From positions 1-42,692 of the forward strand of contig JAAEZQ010000028.1 of NCBI GenBank assembly GCA_018222805.1: a stretch of DNA of 42,692 bases, read 5' to 3'. Position numbers and translations under genes: made by a program. The notes below the pieces were generated by a model. It made no database searches and was not told where the DNA came from. It saw only the letters and a program-made list of their open reading frames with translations. Origin of the DNA: Vibrionaceae bacterium (GTDB lineage: Bacteria > Pseudomonadota > Gammaproteobacteria > Enterobacterales > Vibrionaceae). Below are positions 1-7,379 of the stretch, one piece after another. Each line of letters starts with the position of its first letter. Within the stretch, counting starts at the first letter, position 1.

Positions 1-230
1 AAATAAGAAGCTTCGAGAAGATAGGTTTTTACATCGCCTAAAGAAGAAAATGCTTTGTCGATGGCTTTAAAGCGTTCATCAATTGAATCACTAGAGGTGA
101 TGTTAGCAAACGTTGTAATCGAGAAAGATTCGTTTGCATTAAAAAAACGATGCACATTTTCTAGTTGCACTTTATGAATGCTCTCAACCTTACTTAGTGC
201 ACTGGTTAGGTCTGAAATGGTGATTGACAT
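1..230 (-). CDS. N-terminal part of an unrecognised protein (runs off the left edge)
   Basis: An open frame starts at the ATG at 230 and runs leftwards out of the window, giving 76 visible residues that begin MSITISDLTSALSKVESIHK. The visible part has no signal peptide or membrane segment and is predicted to be helical and soluble. Codon use looks normal for the neighbourhood. A possible Fur-like site lies about 170 bases upstream. I do not recognise the family, and the rest of the gene is outside the window. Confidence 0.6.
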   Translation of the reverse strand, partial: MSITISDLTSALSKVESIHKVQLENVHRFFNANESFSITTFANITSSDSIDERFKAIDKAFSSLGDVKTYLLEASY

Positions 231-398
231 TGCTACTCTGAAATTTATCTTTGATTAAACACTGGCCCGTTGGTGCTTGTGTCATATTTTCCGCTAGAGT
301 AGCATCAGTGCTTAGATAATGAACTGACGAAGATCAATGTGTTCTATTCGCTGAATTTACCTTAATTGGCCGTGATATCTATTATCATCTAATTGAAT

Positions 399-417
399 AA
401 TAATGATTTTTATTATG
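399..417. promoter_or_regulatory. Fur-box-like site
   Basis: The 19-mer AATAATGATTTTTATTATG agrees with the Fur consensus GATAATGATAATCATTATC at 14 of 19 positions and sits in an AT-rich stretch upstream of the left-edge gene. AT-rich spacers give such partial matches by chance, so this is tentative. Confidence 0.3.
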
Positions 418-434
418 GGTGACTTTTTGTCACA

Positions 435-475
435 CGAGCTTGTTCTTTGTTACTGGCTTTTAAAGCTCGTTTTTT
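435..475 (+). terminator. Rho-independent terminator-like hairpin with no gene upstream
   Basis: Arms CGAGCTT (435-441) and AAGCTCG (463-469) are followed directly by six T. The loop is long at 21 nt. It is oriented on the plus strand, where no coding gene precedes it. Confidence 0.4.
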
Positions 476-552
476 CGGTTTCGTGTTATGAGGTATTGAG
501 TTAGCAGTATTAGAACCAACTTATTTTCGATATTGATGCAAATTAAAATCAG

Positions 553-574
553 AAGGGAGCGTTTTGCTCCCCTT
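553..574 (-). terminator. Terminator-like hairpin after pqiC
   Basis: GC-rich arms AAGGGAGC (553-560) and GCTCCCCTT (566-574) flank a GTTTT loop. On the minus strand a T-containing tract follows the hairpin. It lies 25 bases beyond the pqiC stop codon and probably ends the pqiABC transcript. Confidence 0.55.
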
Positions 575-598
575 AGTATTTGGTTCAGATCTAGTGGA

Positions 599-1168
599 TT
601 AAAGTTGCTGAGCAATATTATCTGTAAGGTTGGTCAAACCAGCCGATAAAGCATTGACCAAGGCATCGTATCCTTCATCCTGCAATGGCATCAATATATT
701 TACTTGAGATCGGCGTTTGACTTCGCCATTGGCATCAATCAGCATCCATTCGCCTTCAAGCTCAGCATTACCTTGGTAATTACCATTGAACTTATGTAAG
801 CTCAATTGAAGCTTGTTTTCGCCACTTTGGTCAATGAGGCTATGCACTTTAACTGGCCAGTAGTGGCTTTGCTTGTGGCGCAGGTCGGCAATGATGCGCT
901 GCGTAATTTGCTCTGAAATGTTTTGCGCCCACTGGTTGTGTTTCGCCTGAATTATTTGTGACTCAGACGTGCGATAGACAATACCACTGTCATTAAGGTA
1001 ACTGGCTAGCTCAACAGGGCGAACAACGAGAAGAGGACGTTCGGTCACTACTGCGCTACTCGGTACCTGAGACTCTGCTTGCGGTAAGAGATACATTGAG
1101 CCTGTCGTTTCTGGTGCGCTACTACAGCCTGCTAATAGCGCAGAAATTAAAAGAAATACGCGTTTCAT
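599..1168 (-). CDS. pqiC: PqiC-type outer-membrane lipoprotein of the Pqi lipid transport system
   Basis: A 189-residue lipoprotein (PqiC/YmbA family). Residues 1-14 form a signal peptide ending in the lipobox LLAGC, so Cys15 would be lipidated. The rest is a soluble periplasmic ABC-type-transporter auxiliary domain. In E. coli PqiC sits on the inner face of the outer membrane and receives the PqiB tube, helping move phospholipid between membranes. The start codon shares one base with the pqiB stop (TAATG), so translation is coupled. As last gene of pqiABC it is followed by a hairpin. Identity rests on gene order and the lipoprotein form more than on strong internal motifs. Confidence 0.85.
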   Translation of the reverse strand: MKRVFLLISALLAGCSSAPETTGSMYLLPQAESQVPSSAVVTERPLLVVRPVELASYLNDSGIVYRTSESQIIQAKHNQWAQNISEQITQRIIADLRHKQSHYWPVKVHSLIDQSGENKLQLSLHKFNGNYQGNAELEGEWMLIDANGEVKRRSQVNILMPLQDEGYDALVNALSAGLTNLTDNIAQQL

Positions 1169-2814
1169 TATTGTTGCCCTCTGACAGGTACCGGATCGCT
1201 GGTTTCGTCTTCTCCAAACACGAGTGAGTTTGGTTTTTCGTTTAGTTGTTTAAGGACTGGCTTAAACTCTGTCATCACATTTTCTAGCTCTTTGAGTGTG
1301 GACTCCATTTCGCTGTACATGGTCGAGTTAGGGCCGTAACCATCGAGCGTTTTTTGTAGCTGTTGCAGACTCTGACGAATATCCGCAGGAATCTGCTGAG
1401 TATCGTTCTGACTTAATAACTTATCAATACTGCTCGCCACACGTTCAGCCGAAGCTAATGTGCGTTCTGACGTTTTCAGCGTTCCATTTAACGAGTTTAA
1501 CGTGTCTTCCATTGGTAACTTGTTGAGCTTGTCGAGGAAATCATTCACTTGCTTTTGAACCTGAGCAAATCCACCACGCATGGTGGGGAATACCTCTAAG
1601 CCCAAGAATTCGTCTGGTACGTATTTCTCTGCATCTGGATAGAAATCAGTGTCGATGTATAAAGCTCCGGTTATCAAGCTACCGGTTTTCAACGTACCAC
1701 GAAGACCTTTGGCAAACTCCAGTTTTAATTTCTCGCTGTAGTCAGACATTGAATCCGTGTGGAAGTGCTCGAATAAGCGACCCAATTCAATGCGCACTAG
1801 TACAGGAATTCTTTTTACTGAGAAACTTTCTTCTTGAGTCGGGAAGCGCAGCGGTACTCTCATTACGGTACCAATTCGCAGACCTCGGTACTCGACGGGT
1901 GCTTTCGCTTTGAGGCCACGGACCGATTCATCAAACAACATAACAAACTCGATGTACTCGTCGTACATGCCTTCACGGAGCTGTTTAGCATCATCGTATA
2001 GTCGGAAACTTGCCAACTCTTCCGTTAGTGGTTCACCGGAATCCATACCGGGAATGGAGTCGAACGTTACACCACCTGTCAGCAAGCTTTCAAGAGAGCC
2101 AAACTTTAGTTCAAAGCCCTCGGTATTGAGTTGTAAATCCACACCAGAATTGAGCCAAAACTTGGTTCGGGTACGGACTAAATTATCGTAAGGCTTAAAG
2201 ATAAAGAGCTGATAAAGCGCCTGACGGGAATCAACATCAAAACTGGTTTTCTCTACGCGGCCAACGGTAAAGCCTTTATAAATAACCGGATCGCCGACGC
2301 CCAGTTTTCCAGCTTCTCGGTGAGTTAATACCAGTCTCAGACCTTCAGCGTCGGGAGCGGCAACGGGTGGTATATCAAGTACGGTAAACTTTTCTTTTTC
2401 TTCATCTGACTTACCAGGCTGTAGCTGAATGTAAGCGCCAGAAAGTAATGTCTCTAACCCAGAGACGCCTTCACGGCCAATACGAGGTTTGACGACCCAA
2501 AACATCGTGTCGTCCCTAAGCATACGCGCCGCGTCTTTGTTCATCTGTGCTTTAGCGATGATGTGATCATAATCTTCGCTGAGCGTGACTTCGGTAATAA
2601 CGCCAACCTTTACGTTGAGCGCTCTGATCTCGGTCTTGCCTGCTTCAATGCCATCGGCTGTCGGTAGCTGCAACGTAATCTGTGGGCCAGTACTGTTGAT
2701 GTATTGAAACAGCATCCAAGCTCCCATGACTAGTGCAAGGATTGGAACAATCCAAATGGCAGAAACCTGCTTTTGCGGTTTTATTTGAGCGGTTGTGTTG
2801 TTCTCATCACTCAT
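1168..2814 (-). CDS. pqiB: PqiB, MCE-domain periplasm-spanning protein
   Basis: A 548-residue protein with one N-terminal membrane anchor (about residues 18-40). Three MCE (mammalian cell entry) domains follow: one after the anchor (about 45-135), one near 155-260 and one near 280-400. Each carries the typical hydrophobic G-V/I-x-V pattern, for example NVKVGVITEV. The C-terminal part (about 415-525) is a long helical coiled coil ending in a charged tail. In E. coli PqiB forms a hexameric syringe-like tube bridging inner and outer membranes. The length matches the family. It overlaps pqiA by 8 bases and pqiC by 1 base, so the three genes form a tight operon. Confidence 0.93.
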   Translation of the reverse strand: MSDENNTTAQIKPQKQVSAIWIVPILALVMGAWMLFQYINSTGPQITLQLPTADGIEAGKTEIRALNVKVGVITEVTLSEDYDHIIAKAQMNKDAARMLRDDTMFWVVKPRIGREGVSGLETLLSGAYIQLQPGKSDEEKEKFTVLDIPPVAAPDAEGLRLVLTHREAGKLGVGDPVIYKGFTVGRVEKTSFDVDSRQALYQLFIFKPYDNLVRTRTKFWLNSGVDLQLNTEGFELKFGSLESLLTGGVTFDSIPGMDSGEPLTEELASFRLYDDAKQLREGMYDEYIEFVMLFDESVRGLKAKAPVEYRGLRIGTVMRVPLRFPTQEESFSVKRIPVLVRIELGRLFEHFHTDSMSDYSEKLKLEFAKGLRGTLKTGSLITGALYIDTDFYPDAEKYVPDEFLGLEVFPTMRGGFAQVQKQVNDFLDKLNKLPMEDTLNSLNGTLKTSERTLASAERVASSIDKLLSQNDTQQIPADIRQSLQQLQKTLDGYGPNSTMYSEMESTLKELENVMTEFKPVLKQLNEKPNSLVFGEDETSDPVPVRGQQ

Positions 2815-4129
2815 ATTTGGCTTTCTCTTTTAAATTGTCAGGCATTGGCTCTTGCACATCACTGTGTGGGGATTGCCACAACAATCGGGAGTCAAAAATC
2901 ATGGCAGAGAGCATGGTGAAAATAACCACTGCAGCAAAAGACAACGCGGCAGGGCCCGGATAAATCGCCATTAGATTTTGTAACTGAACCAGTGCAACCA
3001 AAATAGCGACGACAAAAATATCAATCATTGACCAACGGCCAATGAACTCAGTTAATCGATATATCTTTAAGCGTGAAATACTTTCTTCTGGTGGAAGGTA
3101 TTGCGCTTTTTGAGCCTGGTAGTACAACCAAGCCAATGCGAACATTTTTGCCATCGGAATGAAAACGCTGGCGAAAAAGATCACCATAGCAATCGGGTAG
3201 GAGCCAAGGTGCCAAAGTAATATCACCCCTTCCATGATGGTAGAGCCTTCTGAATGACCAAGGCTAACGGTGTACATCATTGGGTAAAGGTTAGCCGGAA
3301 TATAAAAGATGATCGACGCGAATAGCAAAGCCCACGCTTTTTGTAAGTTGTCTGTAGGGTTGTACTTATGAAGCGGGCTTTTGCAACGAATACAGGCTTT
3401 ATCTTCGATACGGTTTATCTGATGACAAGTATGGCAGCCAATATGATTGTTATTGTGGTGCGTATTACCTTCTGCTACACCTGGCACCTCTACGGCTGGA
3501 ATAAAGTGACCCCACAACCAGCTTCTATCGACCAGTGAAATGCACTTGACGACCAAAACGGTATACACGCAGAAAGCCCAGAACGAGGTTCCCATGCCGA
3601 TATCAGCAAGAGAAGCGATTTTAATTAAGCTGACTAACACACCAATCAAAAACACATCGACCATCAGCCAGGGTTCGACCTTAAATAAAATACGGCACAA
3701 GACTTTTGCCATCCTCTGTTGCTTCTTAGAGGGGGAGCGTTTAAGTGTTTTCAATGCTTCAAGGTGGAGAAAGAGAATTAGGCCCACGTATATGGTTGGT
3801 AGGATAACAACCGTTGCTAATAGCAGTATGCCGAGCAGTACATTTTTGAACTCGGCCAGCATTTTGGCTGCATGCAGTAAAGTGATCTCTTGAGATAACC
3901 CTTGCACACTGAAAGACATAAAAGGAAACGAGATGCTGAGTACCAGCATGATCAAGCATGCCGATGAAATGGCAATGACACTCTGATAGGGTTTCGCGTT
4001 AACTTTAGTAAGCGAGTGTGAACAGCGAGGGCATTGGGCTTTCTGTCCTTGCTCTATCTCAGGAATACGGACAACGAGACCACATTCTTCACATGAAATT
4101 AACTGACTTGAATTTGGTTGAGTACTCAT
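2807..4129 (-). CDS. pqiA: PqiA inner-membrane protein of the Pqi lipid transport system
   Basis: A 440-residue polytopic protein built from two PqiA repeats. Each starts with a zinc-ribbon: Cys13/16/33/36 (CEECG and CPRCS) and Cys232/235/246/249 (CHTCH and CIRCK). About four transmembrane helices follow each ribbon. The protein forms the inner-membrane part of the Pqi system and docks PqiB. It is first gene of the operon and overlaps pqiB by 8 bases. In E. coli the operon is inducible by paraquat and SoxS; I saw no clear SoxS box here. The next gene upstream is 800 bases away, so the promoter must lie in 4130-4250. Confidence 0.93.
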   Translation of the reverse strand: MSTQPNSSQLISCEECGLVVRIPEIEQGQKAQCPRCSHSLTKVNAKPYQSVIAISSACLIMLVLSISFPFMSFSVQGLSQEITLLHAAKMLAEFKNVLLGILLLATVVILPTIYVGLILFLHLEALKTLKRSPSKKQQRMAKVLCRILFKVEPWLMVDVFLIGVLVSLIKIASLADIGMGTSFWAFCVYTVLVVKCISLVDRSWLWGHFIPAVEVPGVAEGNTHHNNNHIGCHTCHQINRIEDKACIRCKSPLHKYNPTDNLQKAWALLFASIIFYIPANLYPMMYTVSLGHSEGSTIMEGVILLWHLGSYPIAMVIFFASVFIPMAKMFALAWLYYQAQKAQYLPPEESISRLKIYRLTEFIGRWSMIDIFVVAILVALVQLQNLMAIYPGPAALSFAAVVIFTMLSAMIFDSRLLWQSPHSDVQEPMPDNLKEKAKYE

Positions 4130-4492
4130 GGAATAGGAGTGTAAATCATTTGTCCGAACAAGGCTCTGTTTTACAGTAGATAATTATGTAAGGCAAAGTT
4201 TTTAACACAAATTATACTTGCATTTTAGTGACTAATTGGGATGGGTGATTTCTGTGTTGAAGGTTATTTTGCGTACAAATGGATTGGGTGCAAGTTAGTC
4301 GAAATAAACCTATTAACGCTGTCCAACTGAGTAGCCAGTACGCGATTCGCAAGATAGTAAAAGTGTGGGTGAAACGTCCGTAAGGAACGGACCTTGCAGC
4401 TGCATTAAACGGTATGGTTTGAGTTAGGTTGCGATGGTAACTTGTTATGCTCATGGCTTAATGCAACTAAGTTTAAGACTAAGGCAGTCTGC

Positions 4493-4617
4493 GCGAAATG
4501 AGAACTCACACTTATTGCGGGCTCTGGTAGCACTTCTGTTTTTCTTCAATTATTTTTAGTAGCTGCGTTTACGTTTTCTTTGAATGGATTCAAGTAAGGT
4601 AGCTCTTCTCATTTCGC
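4493..4617. repeat. 12-bp perfect inverted repeat
   Basis: GCGAAATGAGAA (4493-4504) is repeated in inverted form as TTCTCATTTCGC (4606-4617), with 101 bases between. No ORF lies inside. It could be the ends of a small decayed insertion or cassette, or chance. Confidence 0.5.
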
Positions 4618-4702
4618 CTTTAAGTTCGGGTAGCATCTCTCGATCTTAAAATTAGATTCAAAAGTAAGAAAAACCAATGCAGACGGGACTTACAAGCTGA
4701 TT

Positions 4703-4763
4703 ATCTAACTTTTCGCTCACCTCAAACAACTCGCTGAAGGCATTTGGAAGTGAAAAGTTAGAT
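4703..4763. repeat. 12-bp perfect inverted repeat, extendable to 15 pairs
   Basis: ATCTAACTTTTC (4703-4714) pairs with GAAAAGTTAGAT (4752-4763). The inner continuation adds one G-T and two Watson-Crick pairs. The loop is about 31 bases. There is no T-run, so it is not a standard terminator. Confidence 0.55.
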
Positions 4764-4940
4764 TCAGTTATCATGCGGCTGACAAGGACGATTAGACAAA
4801 GTCATCACTAGCCATCCCAGTAACAATAAAACCTCTTATTGAGTATTTAATTAATAACTGGAAATCTGGTTATTTTTTGTGCTATAAAGGTGCTCGGTTG
4901 ACTCCCAAACTGATTCTGGGAGTAAAATTGGAGTAAAGAT

Positions 4941-5882
4941 ATGGTCAAATGGTATAAGTTTTATAGTTTAGGTGCGCTGATTGTTTTGACAGGATGTAAC
5001 CCTGTTGATAAAGACATTTCCCAAAAAAGCTCAACCCGCAATGAAAAACAATTAGTTTATCCAGCTATGGCTGTGCCATTGCAACCGAATGCGTATGCAG
5101 AGGCTAATATTGCAAAACTAAATCATCTCCTGACAGATAAAGAACTCGACGATGAGTCTCGTGCCAAAATCTATTTAAAACGAGGTCTCTATTATGATGA
5201 GATTGGACTAAGAGATTTGGCTAGTACAGACTATGCCAAGTCACTGCAGATCGACCCACAACAACCTGATATCTATAATCTGCTTGGGATGTACTACACC
5301 CAAATTAGTCAGTTTGATGCTGCCTATGAAGCATTTTATTCATCTCTTGAATTGGATCCGAATAATAAGCAAGCCATATATAATCGTGCAATTGCACTTT
5401 ATTATGGAGGAAGACCAGAACTTGCATTGGAAGATATGAAAACTTTCCATGAGGACAACCCCAATGATCCTTTCCGTGCCATGTGGTTATATATTATAGA
5501 ATCTGACGTTGATAAACCTTCAGCAACGGCAAAGTTACAAGAGAGTTATAAAAACCGAACCGATGAATGGGGTTGGGTGTTAGCAGGTATACTGCTGAAC
5601 GAAATAACTGAAGATAATGCAGTCAAACTTGTTACTAATAGCACAACAGACAATAAAGTGATGGCACAGCGACTTACCGAAGCTTATTTTTATTTAGGTA
5701 AATACTACATGGAACATGGAGATATGAACCGAGCGCTTTCAGTGTACAAGTTAGCTATCTCATTGAACGTATGCAATTATAATGAACATAGCTATGCATT
5801 TTTAGAGTTAGAACGTATTTCGAAAGAATTTAAAGCTGCGAAAGAAACGGGTAATACAGAAAAATTTGTTAGTTTAAACTAA
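4941..5882 (+). CDS. nlpI: NlpI-type TPR lipoprotein
   Basis: A 313-residue lipoprotein closely following the E. coli NlpI pattern. The signal peptide ends in a lipobox (LTGC, Cys19). The segment MAVPLQPNAYAEANIAKLNHL matches the NlpI entry region, shown here in shortened form as VPLQPN. TPR repeats include NLLGMYYTQ, FDAAYEAF, LDPNN, RAIALYYGGR and NPNDPFRAMWLY. In E. coli NlpI is an outer-membrane adaptor that delivers the peptidoglycan endopeptidase MepS to the protease Prc. The start is supported by GGAG about 8 bases upstream. The usual neighbour pnp is absent here, so this may be a paralogue or a relocated copy. A strong terminator follows. Confidence 0.85.
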   Translation: MVKWYKFYSLGALIVLTGCNPVDKDISQKSSTRNEKQLVYPAMAVPLQPNAYAEANIAKLNHLLTDKELDDESRAKIYLKRGLYYDEIGLRDLASTDYAKSLQIDPQQPDIYNLLGMYYTQISQFDAAYEAFYSSLELDPNNKQAIYNRAIALYYGGRPELALEDMKTFHEDNPNDPFRAMWLYIIESDVDKPSATAKLQESYKNRTDEWGWVLAGILLNEITEDNAVKLVTNSTTDNKVMAQRLTEAYFYLGKYYMEHGDMNRALSVYKLAISLNVCNYNEHSYAFLELERISKEFKAAKETGNTEKFVSLN

Positions 5883-5912
5883 TGCCATCTGAAGACACCT
5901 AAATAGAAATAG

Positions 5913-5949
5913 AAAAGGCGAATAACCTAATGAGTTATTCGCCTTTTTT
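5913..5949. terminator. Bidirectional Rho-independent terminator
   Basis: Arms AAAAGGCGAATAAC and GTTATTCGCCTTTT, with a 7-base loop, are flanked by A-rich sequence on the left and T-rich on the right. It can serve both the plus-strand nlpI-like gene and the convergent gene at 5968-6309. Confidence 0.85.
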
Positions 5950-5967
5950 AATTCAGATGACTGAAGT

Positions 5968-6309
5968 TTAGCGACTACCTTCTCTAACTTTGTAGTTGAA
6001 ATCAACGTCAACAACAGCACGATATTGAATATTACCTCGAGATACAGGTATTTCCTCAACCCTCACTTGAGCACTTTCTACATGCATACTGCTTCCGATG
6101 ACACTCTGACCAGAAGGATTCAGTTTCCAACGTAACTGGTTGTCATTTGCGTTCGCCAGTGCGTCATACATATTAAAGCCAGCATCGATCGCTTCCTGTT
6201 TACTAGCAAATGTATCTGAATATAGTTTTTTGTTATTTTGAATCATCCGTTCACCAGCGGTAGCGGTAAACGCAAAAAACATACATACGATTGTAATTAA
6301 CGCTTTCAT
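5968..6309 (-). CDS. Small exported protein, probably DUF3316 family
   Basis: A 113-residue protein with a signal peptide (about residues 1-18, cleavage after TATA) and a small mature domain. The end of the mature domain, RAVVDVDFNYKVREGSR, and the overall length resemble the DUF3316 proteins common in vibrios, which are uncharacterised periplasmic proteins. No catalytic motif is visible. It is convergent with the NlpI-like gene, shares its terminator, and stands as a single-gene unit. Family assignment is from memory and moderately sure. Confidence 0.65.
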   Translation of the reverse strand: MKALITIVCMFFAFTATAGERMIQNNKKLYSDTFASKQEAIDAGFNMYDALANANDNQLRWKLNPSGQSVIGSSMHVESAQVRVEEIPVSRGNIQYRAVVDVDFNYKVREGSR

Positions 6310-6491
6310 AACAGTACCTTATAATGAACAGGATATTAGGCACATCCTAAGACTAAGTTCCAATTCATTTGTTCTTAATATCATCCTGATAGTAATCTTT
6401 TTCAAAATCTTGCAAGCTTTCTGCTATCTGAAAATGAAAAAATCAACTTCCTCTTACCATGGATGTACTCCCAAAAACAGGGAATCCATAC

Positions 6492-6590
6492 TTAAAAAGT
6501 AGCACCAATTTGACCGCGATCAAGTTTTGTGGAGTATTTCTTGAGTGTTTTGTCAATTAAGGCTGGCGACAGATAATCATTTTTGATTTT
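6492..6590 (-). pseudogene. Possible C-terminal tail of an unidentified gene cut by the IS66 remnant
   Basis: Just beyond the IS66 transposase stop, a different minus-strand frame stays open for about 33 codons and ends ...KLDRGQIGATF then TAA at 6494-6492. Its composition looks protein-like. It has no start or ribosome site of its own. It may be the stump of a gene interrupted by the element, or a chance frame. Confidence 0.2.
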
Positions 6591-6962
6591 ATACTCTTAG
6601 TGATTGTTTTGTATCCGCCCCATGATTCCACGGGGCGATTTGGTTCCAGTGAGAGGAGTTCCAGGGAAGCAGCGAGTTTATGTTAGGTTCTGCCTTTGCC
6701 TGCTCTTTCATACAGTTGACCATGTAATCGTAGAGTATTACCCCGTTGGCTTTCGCTGTCTCGATGATACCGTACAGTCGCTCACTGGAATCGGCACCAT
6801 TTGGATTTTCGCTAATGCCACATCCGCTTTACCGGATTTATCTTTACCCTGAAGCTTCTTCGCATCCATAAACTTACGACGAGCGTGCGCGAAGCAACCC
6901 ACATTGGCATCCGTCATAGGCACCATAGCCATCGTTTTGCAAATAGCCGTAGTTTTCTGAAT
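6589..6962 (-). pseudogene. Decayed IS66-family transposase (TnpC) fragment
   Basis: Pieces of the IS66 DDE transposase are readable on the minus strand in different frames. GYLQNDGYGAYD (about 6962-6927) comes first, then in another frame VGCFAHARRKFMDAKK and KSGKADVALAKIQ. In a third frame come SSERLYGIIETAKANGV, LYDYMVNCMKEQ and a C-terminal end SLLPW...KQSLRV with stop at 6591-6589. The jump from AKIQ to SSERLYGIIETAKANG skips roughly 80-100 residues of the usual protein, including the last catalytic acidic residue. The element therefore has an internal deletion and at least two frameshifts. No tnpA or tnpB and no clear terminal repeats were found. Confidence 0.85.
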
Positions 6963-7379
6963 CAAGTGGGAACTCTAACTCGTATCTGTTCAGAACCTTC
7001 ACGGTGAACGCCTTCTAACTCAAGAATGCCCAGTTATGCTATAGCGTTTATTCTGTTAAGACCCATTTCCCCTACCAACAGTGTACGAAGACTAGTTTTT
7101 GTTAGGACAGGGCACCTTGACTAAAAGAGTGTGAATAAAGTAGTCTTTGTTTACCACTTCTTCAGGAGATTACGCCAATATGAACAACTAAACCTGTCAT
7201 CCATTTCTTATTTTATTTTTGGATTTACAGGGTTAGTAGGCGTAGCTCACTCTCCGATATTTCTTTACAAGTACATTTTGGATATTTTAATCGTTCGGAT
7301 AAGAGCGAGTATTTGCATTGATTTTATCTTTATAACTGTCTAGCTACGGCTGTTGTCCCTGTCATACAGGAGGCAAATT
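6963..7379. other. Gene-free spacer upstream of the ABC-F gene
   Basis: Left of 7100 is probably further IS-related or deleted debris. A GTG-initiated frame at 7131-7343 (70 codons, hydrophobic) ends 37 bases before the ABC-F start and has only a weak ribosome site. It could be an expressed leader or chance. The small hairpin CCTGT-CAT-ACAGG (7358-7370) overlaps the ABC-F Shine-Dalgarno sequence. Confidence 0.4.

Larger units (their letters stand above)
231..598. other. Gene-free spacer between the left-edge gene and pqiC
   Basis: No convincing coding frame. The AT-rich stretch 375-420 holds a Fur-like motif. A plus-strand hairpin with a T-run lies at 435-475, and a hairpin serving as pqiC terminator at 553-574. 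The plus-strand terminator has no annotated gene in front of it. Confidence 0.6.
4130..4940. other. 811-base gene-free spacer with several inverted repeats
   Basis: No convincing gene. A minus-strand open frame at 4212-4454 lacks a ribosome site and family features. The spacer holds several dyads: GTCCGT/ACGGAC around AAGGA (4376-4392), AGACT/AGTCT (4476-4490), two long inverted repeats (4493-4617 and 4703-4763), and a 7-bp hairpin ACTCCCA/TGGGAGT (4901-4923) in the leader of the next gene. A TATAAA box near 4884 is a plausible -10 for that gene. Confidence 0.5.

Noticed and set aside
4212..4454. 80-codon minus-strand frame in the pqiA-nlpI spacer
   Set aside because: No ribosome site, unusual composition, no recognisable motif. 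Possibly part of a dispersed repeat, but not supported as a gene.
7131..7343. 70-codon GTG frame before the ABC-F gene
   Set aside because: Weak ribosome site and no recognisable feature except hydrophobicity; kept only as a possible leader in the findings.
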